A stretch of DNA of 64,000 nt from JBGVSA01 sp041807905 (GCF_041807905.1 NZ_JBGVSA010000007.1:62001-126000); one strand, 5' to 3'. Positions 7,073 through 15,593 are shown, counted from the stretch's first letter. Translations and numbers: made by a program. The notes: generated by a model from the letters alone, not told the origin.

Positions 7073-7656
7073 TGAATCGGTACCGAGCCGCCAGGAGACG
7101 GGGTTGCAGGGATAGCGCTCTTCGTCCCCATATCCACCGTCCCCGCCGTCTTCCATGGCGTAGCCTGCTGCGACACATCCGGCAGCGTAGTGCTCTGCGT
7201 CTTGACGATGATCACCTCGCGGCAGGTCATCGTGACCATCAGGGCATTCTCGGTCGCCACGTCGGTTGTCACCGCGAGCGACTGAATCAGCATGTTCTGG
7301 TAGTCGCGCTTGCCCGTGACGATGTCGAACAGTACCCGCGAGGCTTGCAGCGCAAGCAACTGCTCGTAGATGCCCGACACGTAGTCCTTGCCAACCGCTG
7401 AGCCGCCAGTGATAGCAGACAGCAGCCCCTGAGCCGCACCGATCAACGATGTCATGCTGGAGTTCGTCCAACCACATCGAATCGTCACCTGGGCAGGCCT
7501 CTTGAATGCATGGTCCGTGATGCTCGCGCCGGTCTCGACTGGATGCTCCGTGATCTGGAGATCATCCTGATGGACTTCCTCCATGGTCACTTGGGCAGTA
7601 AAGGCTCCAATCGAGCGCTTGGGCGCGATGGTGATCAGTCCTGCGAAGGTCGGCAT
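7069..7656 (-). CDS. Dit-like baseplate protein
   Basis: 195 residues. The pattern P-K-R-S-I-G followed by an E-H-P-V-E-x-G-A-x-I-T-D-H motif (residues 37-49) and R-P-A-Q-V-T-I-R-C-G-W is typical of the N-terminal domain of distal-tail-like proteins of contractile phages. The later part has A-V-T-T-D-V-A-T-E-N-A-L-M-V-T-M-T-C, again usual for the family. It follows the tape measure gene, with which it shares one base (TAATG), and overlaps the plug gene by 4 bp. It is expected to form the ring between tube and hub. Confidence 0.75.
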   Translation of the reverse strand: MPTFAGLITIAPKRSIGAFTAQVTMEEVHQDDLQITEHPVETGASITDHAFKRPAQVTIRCGWTNSSMTSLIGAAQGLLSAITGGSAVGKDYVSGIYEQLLALQASRVLFDIVTGKRDYQNMLIQSLAVTTDVATENALMVTMTCREVIIVKTQSTTLPDVSQQATPWKTAGTVDMGTKSAIPATPSPGGSVPIQ

Positions 7657-9416
7657 TACCCGAAAGCCCCCTGTGCTGTACGCGTCAATTCGTCGTTGGC
7701 TTGCCGCACAGACTTGCCGGCTGCGGCACCAATATCCTGCGCGTTGTCATTGCTAACGATGTTTATATCGACCTTTTGCGCGATCTGGACTGCGGAATCA
7801 CCACGCCGCTTTGCTTCGCCCATGGCGTCCAACGGACGTTCGTAGTACTTGCTCACGACCTCTGCTGCGGCGCGTGCATTCGTGGAGGCCCGCAACAGGT
7901 CTCCTGCCCGCTTCTCCGCGCCCTGCGTCAGCTCGAACTGCATGAATCGAAGTTGTTCGTCCAACGTCGATCCTTGGATGTTCTTCCCCGCCCATTTTGC
8001 AAAGGCGGATTGCCGGTCAGGGTGCCACTGGGCAATGCCGTACGCGCGCCCGTTGTCACCTACCGCGCCTGGGTTGAGCTGGCTTTCGTGGGTCAGATTA
8101 GCAACCAAGCCCGCCGCCTGCTCATGACTCCATCCCATTGAGCGGAAGAAGTTCATGGCAACATCGCGAGGACTCAATTTCTTTGATCCACCGCCATTTG
8201 GGCCCGCTGCCTCTTGCGGCTTGTTGGGGTCACCGCCCGTCATGCGACGCCACGATGCCCCAAGGAAATCTGCGGCGGGCAGATACATGGATGCCTTGAG
8301 CCAATCACCGTTCTTGATGGCTTCCCATCCCTTCGCCTCGTCGGTATCGGGCAGCCCAGCGGCGCGCGCGATCTGAAGACCGCCCCAAGCGGCCGCGCCG
8401 GCAATGCCGGCCTTACCGAGAAATGACAGCACCCCCGCCGTAGATGCTCCTGCACCGGATGCTGCCGCTCCGAGCTTCAGGAATGCCCCCGCCAGCCCGA
8501 GAACAGCGCCGATTACCGGGGCGCCACCGAGCGCGACAATTGCCGTCGTCAATCCGATGATTGCGGTTGACCATCCGTCCGTGGCGTCATCCAGCTTAAC
8601 GAGCCAGTCAAAGAACTTCTCCACCCACGGAATTGCTTTCTCGCCAAACTCAAGTACGGCCGTAAGCAGGCCTGCGAGGCGGTCTGCCACACGATCGGCA
8701 TTCTTGTCCCACCACACAGAGAACCGATCCATGACAGGGCCGGCCTTTTGCAGCAGGGCAGATTCGAATTTTGCGGCGAACCGTTCAAGCTCCTGACTGG
8801 CTTGTCGGACGCGCTCCATAAACGCATGCGCATCCTTCGTGGCTTGATCAAAGCCCTTGTCTTTCTGTTGGGCCTGCCGAAAGCGTTCGATGAAATCTGG
8901 CGACCGAAGCGCCAGCATCATCTCGTCGCTGAACCCGGCTTGGCTAGCGTATTGCTTCGCCAGCCACATCGGGGACGACTGGAATTTCTTGCTGATGCCC
9001 TCCAGCCAAAGGCTGGTGTCTCGCAGTTGCCCGTTGGCATCGCGGGTCTGCGCGCCCATCATCTTGAACAGGCTTTCGTTTGCGGGGTTCTCCCGCATCT
9101 TGGCCGCCATGGACTCGATAGCAGAACGCGCAGACTGAGCCGAAGCGCCCAGCCCCCGAGCGGCCTGCTCTGCCGCCTTGATGTTGCCCGCCGCGGCGCC
9201 AGTCCGTTGAGACGCGAAGTACAGCCCTTCCAGAGATGACGCGAATGCCGTCACGCCAGCGCTGATTGCGAGCGATGCGCCGGTAATGTTCCTTACGAGC
9301 TTCGTTACCTGCTTCGAGGCGTCAGCAATACCGTCCGTGAACTTTTTCAGTTCCTTCTGATCGACCTTGAAGCCAAGGGCTACCAGGAACTCTTTGATGA
9401 CGGTTGGCTCAGCCAT
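7656..9416 (-). CDS. Tail tape measure protein with C-terminal lysozyme-like domain
   Basis: 586 residues. The N-terminal half is helical and Ala/Gln-rich (tape measure), with hydrophobic stretches near residues 290-350 (T-A-I-V-A-L-G-G-A-P-V-I-G-A-V-L-G-L) that could enter the host membrane at injection. From about residue 416 a tail-tip lysozyme-type domain follows: A-M-N-F-F-R-S-M-G-W-S-H-E-Q-A-A-G-L, then L-T-H-E-S-Q-L-N-P with the likely catalytic Glu, then G-R-A-Y-G-I-A-Q-W. It probably cuts peptidoglycan during entry. It follows the chaperone frameshift pair, the normal place for a tape measure gene, and is short for one, so the tail may be short. Confidence 0.9.
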   Translation of the reverse strand: MAEPTVIKEFLVALGFKVDQKELKKFTDGIADASKQVTKLVRNITGASLAISAGVTAFASSLEGLYFASQRTGAAAGNIKAAEQAARGLGASAQSARSAIESMAAKMRENPANESLFKMMGAQTRDANGQLRDTSLWLEGISKKFQSSPMWLAKQYASQAGFSDEMMLALRSPDFIERFRQAQQKDKGFDQATKDAHAFMERVRQASQELERFAAKFESALLQKAGPVMDRFSVWWDKNADRVADRLAGLLTAVLEFGEKAIPWVEKFFDWLVKLDDATDGWSTAIIGLTTAIVALGGAPVIGAVLGLAGAFLKLGAAASGAGASTAGVLSFLGKAGIAGAAAWGGLQIARAAGLPDTDEAKGWEAIKNGDWLKASMYLPAADFLGASWRRMTGGDPNKPQEAAGPNGGGSKKLSPRDVAMNFFRSMGWSHEQAAGLVANLTHESQLNPGAVGDNGRAYGIAQWHPDRQSAFAKWAGKNIQGSTLDEQLRFMQFELTQGAEKRAGDLLRASTNARAAAEVVSKYYERPLDAMGEAKRRGDSAVQIAQKVDINIVSNDNAQDIGAAAGKSVRQANDELTRTAQGAFG

Positions 9417-10043
9417 GTTGGTTCTTTGCGTACTCGTTCAGCAGGTAGTCGTAGTCGTTCTGCAAGGTCAGCATGTCATGCATCTCGGCAATGTCAGCTA
9501 GGTCGAGCGAGCCGTCCTTAAGCGACTCATACCTGCACATCCCTTTCATCACCGGGATGTACAGGTACTCCTTGCCGTCAGGCAGCGACCGCGAGTCTAT
9601 GCCTGCTCCGCCTGACCGATCGACGGGTTGGTAAGCAGGCCGGAGATAAAATTTCCCAGGTTCTCACGCAGCACCCGAATGACGATCGGCATCATCTGCG
9701 ACAGGTCTATGTCGTCGAACAGAATCGTGCCGTGCGTCGTATCCCACACCGACTTCCACGCGTCGCCCTGCTTTCGCGCCACGACGCTAAGGCAGGTGCC
9801 AAGAAGATAGTTCGCATCCTCATCGGGCATCTTGGCCATAGCGTCGGCGAACGGGGCCAACAACGCGGTCAGCGAGTCGGGATCATCGAGCAGAGGCGTC
9901 TTGCTATTGGCCAGCCGCAGAAATACCGGGACCATTGCCGGGACCACGGGCGCGATCTTGCGCGTCAGGTGGAACTGCTGAATGGCGCTGAGCTTTCCCA
10001 AGCGGTAGGTTTGCTCGCCTTGATTGATTTCTACGTAGGCCAT
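9409..10043 (-). CDS. Tail assembly chaperone, -1 frameshift product (gpGT-like)
   Basis: If ribosomes slip by -1 at 9648-9657, translation continues in the overlapping frame to a TGA at 9411-9409, giving about 211 residues. The extension reads from N-F-Y-L-R-P-A-Y through D-S-R-S-L-P-D-G-K-E-Y-L and D-L-A-D-I-A-E-M-H to Y-L-L-N-E-Y-A-K-N-Q-H-G; the downstream part has no in-frame stop and no ribosome-bound start of its own. It ends 8 bases inside the tape measure gene. This is the standard layout for long-tailed phages, where the long form bridges the tape measure and the tube subunits. The call is by translation of the minus strand and by layout. Confidence 0.78.
9597..10043 (-). CDS. Tail assembly chaperone, short form (gpG-like)
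   Basis: 148 residues from the ATG at 10043; the longer frame upstream overlaps the tube gene and is rejected. The protein is helical, starting M-A-Y-V-E-I-N-Q-G-E-Q-T-Y-R-L-G-K-L-S and ending with a short tail encoded after the slippery site. It lies between the tube gene and the tape measure gene, where phages keep a chaperone pair. The short form is expected in excess over the frameshifted form and coats the tape measure during tail assembly. Confidence 0.8.
   Translation of the reverse strand: MAYVEINQGEQTYRLGKLSAIQQFHLTRKIAPVVPAMVPVFLRLANSKTPLLDDPDSLTALLAPFADAMAKMPDEDANYLLGTCLSVVARKQGDAWKSVWDTTHGTILFDDIDLSQMMPIVIRVLRENLGNFISGLLTNPSIGQAEQA
9648..9657 (-). promoter_or_regulatory. Slippery site for programmed -1 frameshift
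   Basis: The minus strand reads GGGAAATTTT, which contains two overlapping heptamers of the X-XXY-YYZ type in the zero frame: G-GGA-AAT and A-AAT-TTT. The zero frame runs to TAG at 9599-9597, while the -1 frame stays open for 80 further codons. The position near the end of the chaperone gene, just before the tape measure gene, is exactly that of known G/GT sites. Confidence 0.78.
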
Positions 10044-10045
10044 TT

Positions 10046-10486
10046 TCAGAACGTCCCCATGATGCGATCGATTTTCCCGGCATCGAATACCCATTCGACG
10101 GTCCCGCCGTCCTTCTGGTAGTTGATGTCCGGCACCTTCTTGAATGCGCAGGAGCGGCACGAGATAACCTCGCCCGTGCTCGGTAGCGTGATGGCGATGA
10201 CGTTGGAGCCCCACAGCGCCGCGCTCTCGCCCTGGGCGTCGTAGATCGCCATGAGCTTGGCATTGGTCGGCGAGGTCTTCAGGTAGCGCAGCGTGACCTG
10301 ACCGGACTTGTCGGCGTGCAGGCTGTGCATCACTTCACCGTCAGCGCCGACCGTCATGGTGTTCTTGTCGCCAGCGGCAACAACGGTGATGCCTTCCTCG
10401 GAGTTCGCCGAGCCGGCACCGAGGTCCAGTACTGCGCCAGACGCAACCAGAGTCGCGTTGACTTCAACAAACGAATAGGTGGGCAT
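10046..10486 (-). CDS. Tail tube protein, DUF3277 family
   Basis: 146 residues. Starts M-P-T-Y-S-F-V-E-V-N-A-T-L and contains D-L-G-A-G-S-A-N-S-E-E-G-I-T-V and M-T-V-G-A-D-G-E-V-M-H-S, the usual DUF3277 pattern of a tube subunit that follows a DUF3383 sheath. The C-terminal part (C-A-F-K-K-V-P-D-I-N-Y-Q-K-D-G-G-T-V-E-W) is also family-like. It is the inner tube of the contractile tail. It begins 12 bp after the sheath stop codon and ends 2 bp before the chaperone start. Confidence 0.88.
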   Translation of the reverse strand: MPTYSFVEVNATLVASGAVLDLGAGSANSEEGITVVAAGDKNTMTVGADGEVMHSLHADKSGQVTLRYLKTSPTNAKLMAIYDAQGESAALWGSNVIAITLPSTGEVISCRSCAFKKVPDINYQKDGGTVEWVFDAGKIDRIMGTF

Positions 10487-10498
10487 GCAGGACTCCGA

Positions 10499-11983
10499 TT
10501 ACCGGTTAACGGAAACCACTACGTCAACGAAGTGGATAGCGCCGGCCAGTTTGGCGGCGATCTGAAGGACGGGCGATTTGCGCGCTTCGCGGTCCGCTTG
10601 CGACTGCGTGGCAATCGGCGGCGCATACACGTAGTAGCCCTTGGAGAGCGTCTGACCAGACACCAGAGCGCCGAAGCCGTCCGAGTTCCAGACTCCAGGA
10701 GCAACGAGACCGTTGGTCACAGATTGGTCCATCCGAGCTTCGAGCGTGGCGACGATACGAGCGACACCGGCATCGGTCTGCGGAATCTTGGTCGTGCTGG
10801 TGTAGAGCAGATTCCACACCGCCGTTTGCAGGTCGTTCTGCAACCAGTCCAGGCCATGGACTTCGTCGAAGAAGTAGCCATTGGCCATCACACCTTCCTG
10901 GATGATGGCGGTGTCGTTGTTGTAGTTCACGAAGACGTTGCAGTTCTTCGCCTTCAGCGCCGCGGCCTGTGTCTCGGTCAGCGATTCGGCAGCAACGCCG
11001 GGCTCCTGCTTGAACTTCAGGGTGATGGTCGTATTCGATCCCTGGAAATTGACCGTGAAGGCCCGACCGAAGATCGATGCCGACGCATACGGGTTCGACG
11101 ACGAGTACTGCACGAACGTGCGCTTGTAGTTCAGTGCCTTGAGTTGGCTTGCAATGTCTGTGGTGATCGAGCCGTCCAGCACCTGGGACACCTGGGTTGT
11201 GTATCCAAAGATACGGGACTGGCCAGTGCCTTCGATGAAGGCGGCGACGTCCTTGACGTTATCCGCGTTCAGTGACGTATCGGCGATTTGCAGGCCATAC
11301 CAGTCGTTCGACATGTCGGCCATGTCGGTCACAGCGTCGAGGATCGTTTCGGCATCCACGCCATTGACGGGCGGCGATGCTTGCGTCGACTGAAGCCCGA
11401 GCAGTGCGGATACGTCGGTTCCGCTGGACGGGGGTTCGGCGTACGTAATGGTCGACGTCGCCCCAGTCGTGCCGCTGGTGATCTCGAATCGGTTGTGCGT
11501 GGCATTCCAAATGCACAGGCCCGACGTGGAGAGCTTAGCGGTGATCGCCGAGGCCACGCCGTTGAGGTTCGTCACGCCCGACAGGTTGATCGCACTCAGT
11601 GTCTTGAGCGTCCCGTCGATGGTGATCTTCATGCCACCAGCAGTCACCGCGGTGAAGTTGTCGATGGCCTGCTCCGCCTCAGACAGAACTCCACCCTTCA
11701 GCAACGCGGTGGTCACCGTTTTCGCCCACCGGCCGACGTAGAGAATCGACGGTTGTGGCGACTGGCTGAAGAACAGGTTTGCAGCCTTGTACTCTTCGGC
11801 GGAAGTGCCAAAGTCGGCTACCACTCCATCCAGGTTCGAATACTGGCGGAGGCGCTCGACAACATCGATGACGGGACTAGCCCCGACGATGAGCAGTGCG
11901 CCGAAATTGCGGGTCGCCGCCGCCTTGGGCGCAATGACCACCTGGACGTTGACCACGTCCGATACTGCGAGTCCTTGGGACAT
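10499..11983 (-). CDS. Contractile tail sheath protein, DUF3383 family
   Basis: 494 residues. N-terminus V-V-N-V-Q-V-V-I-A-P-K-A-A-A-T-R-N-F-G-A and the middle T-F-V-Q-Y-S-S-S-N-P-Y-A-S-A-S-I-F-G are typical for DUF3383 sheath proteins; the C-terminal part has the A-P-P-I-A-T-Q-S-Q-A-D-R-E-A-R-K-S-P stretch found in sheath proteins where the last strands link neighbours. It defines the phage as contractile-tailed. It is the longest structural gene here after the tape measure and portal, and length is normal for the family. Confidence 0.9.
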   Translation of the reverse strand: MSQGLAVSDVVNVQVVIAPKAAATRNFGALLIVGASPVIDVVERLRQYSNLDGVVADFGTSAEEYKAANLFFSQSPQPSILYVGRWAKTVTTALLKGGVLSEAEQAIDNFTAVTAGGMKITIDGTLKTLSAINLSGVTNLNGVASAITAKLSTSGLCIWNATHNRFEITSGTTGATSTITYAEPPSSGTDVSALLGLQSTQASPPVNGVDAETILDAVTDMADMSNDWYGLQIADTSLNADNVKDVAAFIEGTGQSRIFGYTTQVSQVLDGSITTDIASQLKALNYKRTFVQYSSSNPYASASIFGRAFTVNFQGSNTTITLKFKQEPGVAAESLTETQAAALKAKNCNVFVNYNNDTAIIQEGVMANGYFFDEVHGLDWLQNDLQTAVWNLLYTSTTKIPQTDAGVARIVATLEARMDQSVTNGLVAPGVWNSDGFGALVSGQTLSKGYYVYAPPIATQSQADREARKSPVLQIAAKLAGAIHFVDVVVSVNR

Positions 11984-12007
11984 GTGTATTTCTCCGAGGA
12001 TGGAGGG

Positions 12008-12562
12008 TTAGTCGATGACGATGTTCGTCGGCACCGACAGAATGTTGAGCACCGGGTAGGCGCGAGAAACCTTGCGACGCAGTCGAATGGGCAAGTCGTA
12101 GCGCCTGATCCATTGCTGATTGACGAACTCTGGCACCGCCGTCAGGTCGGTACTGCCGACCACCGCCATATCGTGCGAAGTGATGCCCTCGCTGTTCTGC
12201 GTCACGTAGATGCCGTCGCGCGCCAGCGATGCGTTGCGCATGGCGTTCGGGCCGTAGAACGTGCAAAGGACGTCAATATCCTCGTGGCGCACGTATTCGT
12301 CCGACCCATCGCCTTGGCCGTTGTGGCCAATCCACGGATTCGCATCTGCGCGAATGCCGCTGATGTGGAACGCGCACCAGTCCTGATCCGAGGCCGGCTG
12401 CTTGGGCACGACGCCCTGCCATGCCGGACGCACCATGTTCCCGGGCAAACCAGAGACGCCCTTGATAAGCGTCTGGATGATCGCGTCCAGGTCTTTGTCC
12501 TGAGCGGGCGCAGGCGTCCCCGCAGGCGTCAGAGGACCGCCCGTCGCAGAGGTGTTCGCCAT
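12008..12562 (-). CDS. Neck/terminator-type protein (LIC_12616 family)
   Basis: 184 residues from the ATG at 12562 (M-A-N-T-S-A-T-G-G); this start lies 2 bp after the previous stop. The body has F-H-I-S-G-I-R-A-D-A-N-P-W-I-G-H and H-E-D-I-D-V-L-C-T-F-Y-G-P-N-A, the pattern of the LIC_12616-type neck protein that ends the tail and joins it to the head. It sits directly before the sheath gene, the normal place. The GTG start 30 bp upstream is less likely because it lies inside the previous gene. Confidence 0.78.
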   Translation of the reverse strand: MANTSATGGPLTPAGTPAPAQDKDLDAIIQTLIKGVSGLPGNMVRPAWQGVVPKQPASDQDWCAFHISGIRADANPWIGHNGQGDGSDEYVRHEDIDVLCTFYGPNAMRNASLARDGIYVTQNSEGITSHDMAVVGSTDLTAVPEFVNQQWIRRYDLPIRLRRKVSRAYPVLNILSVPTNIVID

Positions 12563-12564
12563 GG

Positions 12565-12936
12565 TCAGCCTGTCAGGGGAATAAGCTCGCACTTGGCACA
12601 GACGAATCCGCGCCCGAAGTGCGAGTAGTCATTCACGGCAGTCACCGTGTAGTCGCGGCCCTGCCAAGTGACCACGTCGGCTGTTTCGTCCGGCGTGCCG
12701 TCGATGAGCCGGAACGTGGTATGAATCGTGATCGAGCCGACGATGCGCTCACTGTTACCCTGCCGTTGCAGCAGGTCGCCGTTGTCACTCGTCACCACGC
12801 CGGAAAACGTGCTGGCGGTCTGCGACACGACCGCGATGCCATCGTCGCCAATGGTCTGCGCTGAACGAGTGCATACCAATCCCTTGCTCATGAACATGGG
12901 ATCAAAGAGCACATCGGATACGTCGAGCAGCGGCAC
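12565..12936 (-). CDS. Head-tail joining protein, hypothetical
   Basis: 123 residues. A small beta-rich protein with the feel of a head closure protein (S-G-V-V-T-S-D-N-G-D-L-L-Q-R, G-S-I-T-I-H-T-T-F, then W-Q-G-R-D-Y-T-V-T-A-V-N-D-Y-S). It lies between the gp10-like tail completion gene and the neck protein gene, where the stopper or head-completion protein is expected. Assignment is from position and general pattern; no strong family signature was recognised. Confidence 0.65.
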   Translation of the reverse strand: MPLLDVSDVLFDPMFMSKGLVCTRSAQTIGDDGIAVVSQTASTFSGVVTSDNGDLLQRQGNSERIVGSITIHTTFRLIDGTPDETADVVTWQGRDYTVTAVNDYSHFGRGFVCAKCELIPLTG

Positions 12937-12938
12937 AA

Positions 12939-13430
12939 TCAGCCCTTCTTCTTGTCGCGGATGACGTAGGTCAGCGAGTTGCGAAGCTGCCCCGTATCGA
13001 TCAGGGGCTTGTCCCCTTCTCGCCCGCGAGCGCGCCGCGCTGCAAGCGTGGTCGGCTTTAGCGGTACGAACGGGCCATCGTTGATCTTCTTGCGAGCACC
13101 AGACTGGCCAATCAACCCGGCACGATTGAGCGCCTGAGTCGCCTGCGCATCATTGCCATCAAGTTGCGCCTGGCTAGCCTTCTTGAGCTGAGAGGTAATG
13201 CGATCGGACTCGGAGGCCACGCCAGGAACGAGGAACGCCCGCGGCGGGATGTTCATTGCTGGAGCGCCGTTCTCCTGGATGTAGCCAATCGTCGCATTGT
13301 TGATCGGCTCGCCGTCTTGACGTTCGGTCGATTCGGACGGGATGCCAACCAGCACCACCCGAGAAGCGATCTTCTGGATTGCATCCATCACCGCCGACGT
13401 GGAGTCCTTCACGACTTTGACCGTCGCCAT
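12939..13430 (-). CDS. Tail completion/HK97 gp10-like protein
   Basis: 163 residues from the ATG at 13430 (M-A-T-V-K-V-V-K-D-S), overlapping the DUF4054 stop by one base. Typical pattern of the family: a helix near the start, A-T-I-G-Y-I-Q-E-N-G-A-P-A-M-N-I-P-P-R-A-F-L (residues 46-67), and a late L-I-D-T-G-Q-L-R-N-S-L-T-Y motif. The N-I-P-P-R-P/A-F and D-T-G-x-L-x-x-S motifs are the hallmarks of gp10-like neck proteins. A longer start at 13505 lies inside the previous gene and is rejected. Confidence 0.82.
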   Translation of the reverse strand: MATVKVVKDSTSAVMDAIQKIASRVVLVGIPSESTERQDGEPINNATIGYIQENGAPAMNIPPRAFLVPGVASESDRITSQLKKASQAQLDGNDAQATQALNRAGLIGQSGARKKINDGPFVPLKPTTLAARRARGREGDKPLIDTGQLRNSLTYVIRDKKKG

Positions 13431-13813
13431 CAGAGCTGCACCCCACCAGCGCCGACCATCATCATCAGGCGATAGAACTGGATACCGTACGTCGTCATGT
13501 TCCAATCGCCGGCATCGGCATTCAGGACGGAAGCGGCATCATAGGACACAGACACCTTATCGACAGCCTTGCTGGTAGCCGGACCAGTTACTGCGCCCGG
13601 CGTACCACCTGCGTCGGCTATCTGCTGGTTGCGCGTCTGAATGACAAGGTTGTGAGCTGTGAAAAGCTCCAAGCCATAGTCAAGCAGATCGCCCCACCGG
13701 CAGGGCGGCAACAGCTTCGCCCCGAGCGACAGCCAGAAATTCACCTGCGCATCCGGATAGACCGACGTGTCAGCGAACTCCGGGAAGTCGAGACGAAACT
13801 GTGCCGCGTCCAT
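13430..13813 (-). CDS. Head-tail connector, DUF4054 family
   Basis: 127 residues. Starts F-R-L-D-F-P-E-F-A-D-T-S-V-Y-P-D-A-Q-V-N-F-W-L, the typical DUF4054 opening (F-R-x-x-F-P-E-F), followed by helices (G-L-E-L-F-T-A-H-N-L-V) and a late N-M-T-T-Y-G-I-Q-F-Y-R-L. The family is the connector adaptor that binds the portal. It follows a small hypothetical gene downstream of the capsid gene and overlaps the next gene by one base. Confidence 0.85.
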   Translation of the reverse strand: MDAAQFRLDFPEFADTSVYPDAQVNFWLSLGAKLLPPCRWGDLLDYGLELFTAHNLVIQTRNQQIADAGGTPGAVTGPATSKAVDKVSVSYDAASVLNADAGDWNMTTYGIQFYRLMMMVGAGGVQL

Positions 13814-13815
13814 GC

Positions 13816-14001
13816 TTACTCCGACTTCTCGCCATCCTTGGACTTCTTGGCCGGCTTCTCGTCTTCGACCGGCTCGCTGTGCGCCTGGACATACCAGTGC
13901 GCAGCGACATCCTTATCGACCTCGTGGATGCCTGCTTCGAAGTCCTTCTTCGTGCCGTCCTTGCCGATGAGCGAAAAGGCTTTGGTGACGTTGATCTTCA
14001 T
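13816..14001 (-). CDS. Small phage protein of the head cluster
   Basis: 61 residues. Starts M-K-I-N-V-T-K-A-F-S-L-I-G-K-D-G, followed by F-E-A-G-I-H-E-V-D-K-D-V-A-A-H-W-Y-V and a charged, disordered Lys/Glu-rich tail. Proteins with this opening and an A-x-H-W-Y/F-V motif are common next to phage capsid genes. The role is not known. It starts 9 bp after the capsid stop, with a good ribosome binding site (AGGAGGGGCT). Confidence 0.75.
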   Translation of the reverse strand: MKINVTKAFSLIGKDGTKKDFEAGIHEVDKDVAAHWYVQAHSEPVEDEKPAKKSKDGEKSE

Positions 14002-14010
14002 AGCCCCTCC

Positions 14011-15033
14011 TTAGATGCCATCGCGGTAGCCGAGCGTCTCGGGATAGACGAACTCGACGGCGCCCAGGCGACCGAAGTAGGTCGTCAATTGCCGCAGGTC
14101 GCGGAATTCCAGCGGCGTGCGTTGCAGCGGCACCAGCGGGAAGCGCACACGCAGCGGGTCCTTGACGTAGGCCACCATGCGCTGCGAGTTGGACGTGCCG
14201 CGATTGGTCAGCCACTTCAGCGGAAGAATGTCCAGCGGACGGCCATTGATGCCATTGCTCAGACTGTTCTGACGCAGGAATTCCAGCACCGAGATGTTGC
14301 CGGCGCTGGACACCAGCGTGCCGAGGATCTTGCTGTACTGAACAGGCGGCAGCAGCAGACGGTCCGGGCACACGGCATAGCCAGTGTTCGCCCACACGCT
14401 GTTGAGCAGCTCATTCACATCGTCCAGCATCTGCTGAGGCGTGGCCGTCGACCACGTGCCGGTCTGCGCATTGGCAGTGGTGCCAACGGTCGAATTCACC
14501 AGGCCGGTCAGACCGAGCGCCGTGTCACCGATGTAGACCTGCTCATCGATGTCCATCTGGTACTTGAGTTGCATGCCGGCGAACTTCTGCTGATCGACGG
14601 GGCGACCCAACTTCTGCGCGGATTCCAACTCGGGAATGGTCCAGCCGAGTTGCATCGCCCACAAGGGCAGCGGAGTAGTCGTTTTGCCGATGTCCAGGCC
14701 GATGCCGGTGATCGCGTTAGCGTCCTTGCCCACCCACGCCTTACCGCTCCCAGGGACGCCGGGCGCAGCGGCAAACGACGAGTTGGTGAAGGACGAATAC
14801 TCGTCAGCGATCGACACGTCCTCACGAAGATCGATGTCGCGCGACCACGTGACTGCGGCCAGCGGTTCATGCAGGCGCGGATCGAGCCGCTCCAACTCGC
14901 CGAGGAGGAACGCGCCCGACGAATCGACGGTGCGCTGATCGAACGTCATCAGACCGTCCGTGGTTCGGGCGCGGATGATGCGCGGGTACGCGGCATCCAT
15001 CACGGCAGCCACTTCTTTCTTGCTGTGGTTCAT
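14011..15033 (-). CDS. Major capsid protein, DUF2184 family
   Basis: 340 residues. Starts with a helical stretch, M-N-H-S-K-K-E-V-A-A-V-M-D-A-A-Y-P-R-I. The pattern of residues 85-140 (F-A-A-A-P-G-V-P-G-S-G-K-A-W-V, then T-T-P-L-P-L-W-A-M-Q-L-G-W-T-I-P-E-L-E) and the end V-E-F-V-Y-P-E-T-L-G-Y-R-D-G-I fit the DUF2184 capsid family, an HK97-like fold. It lies between the cement protein and connector genes. An intrinsic terminator stands between it and the preceding cement gene, so its level may be set separately. Confidence 0.87.
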   Translation of the reverse strand: MNHSKKEVAAVMDAAYPRIIRARTTDGLMTFDQRTVDSSGAFLLGELERLDPRLHEPLAAVTWSRDIDLREDVSIADEYSSFTNSSFAAAPGVPGSGKAWVGKDANAITGIGLDIGKTTTPLPLWAMQLGWTIPELESAQKLGRPVDQQKFAGMQLKYQMDIDEQVYIGDTALGLTGLVNSTVGTTANAQTGTWSTATPQQMLDDVNELLNSVWANTGYAVCPDRLLLPPVQYSKILGTLVSSAGNISVLEFLRQNSLSNGINGRPLDILPLKWLTNRGTSNSQRMVAYVKDPLRVRFPLVPLQRTPLEFRDLRQLTTYFGRLGAVEFVYPETLGYRDGI

Positions 15034-15056
15034 GGTTTGCTCCAGGTTCCGGGTAC

Positions 15057-15078
15057 AAAAAAGCCGCCCGTAGGCGGC
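15057..15078 (-). terminator. Intrinsic terminator between cement and capsid genes
   Basis: On the minus strand a hairpin GCCGCC-TACG-GGCGGC is followed by TTTTTTG. It lies after the cement gene stop (15,102) and before the capsid start (15,033). Full late transcription must pass it, so antitermination or partial read-through is implied. Confidence 0.75.
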
Positions 15079-15101
15079 CTCATTGCATTCCGTGATGGTG
15101 G

Positions 15102-15593
15102 TCAGATGTTGTAGGCGATTTCCGCGTTGCCGCCAGCATCGGCAGCACCAGTGAAGTAAGCGCCCGTCACCGCGATGGTGTTGGTGCTATCGGCCGCTGC
15201 TTCGATACCGCCGATGGGCTTGCCTGCCGCCGCGTTCGCCACACGGATATAGACCGCGCCATTAATGGCTGCCGTGCCTGCATTGACCTTGACGGCAACG
15301 TAGCCACGCTTGAGGACATCGGCTACGCCCTTGGTCGGTGGTACGCTCGTGCCCAGCGGATCGCTGGCATTGGCCCCGGTGATCGGGTACGGGCGAACCA
15401 ACAGGCCATAGACTGCCGTCGCAGCGTCGCCCGCGCCTACCGGGATGAATTTGTTGGAGCTGATCTTGCCGAACAGGCCGTAGGCGCTGAACGCATTCGA
15501 GCTGTCGAACACTTGGGCTTCGATCGTCGTCGTCGATTGACGGGTCACGTCGCCGGGGATGCCGTACGGCATGCGGGTCACGTATGCAACCAT
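15102..15593 (-). CDS. Structural cement (decoration) protein, Gp24-like
   Basis: 163 residues. The protein begins M-V-A-Y-V-T-R-M-P-Y-G-I-P-G-D-V-T-R-Q-S and is made of beta strands rich in Gly, Ala and Val (A-V-Y-G-L-L-V-R-P-Y-P, R-G-Y-V-A-V-K-V-N-A-G). This is the usual pattern of the small structural cement protein placed directly before DUF2184 capsid genes. It probably stabilises the mature capsid. It follows the DUF2213 gene with a 24 bp gap and is closed by a terminator. Confidence 0.8.
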   Translation of the reverse strand: MVAYVTRMPYGIPGDVTRQSTTTIEAQVFDSSNAFSAYGLFGKISSNKFIPVGAGDAATAVYGLLVRPYPITGANASDPLGTSVPPTKGVADVLKRGYVAVKVNAGTAAINGAVYIRVANAAAGKPIGGIEAAADSTNTIAVTGAYFTGAADAGGNAEIAYNI

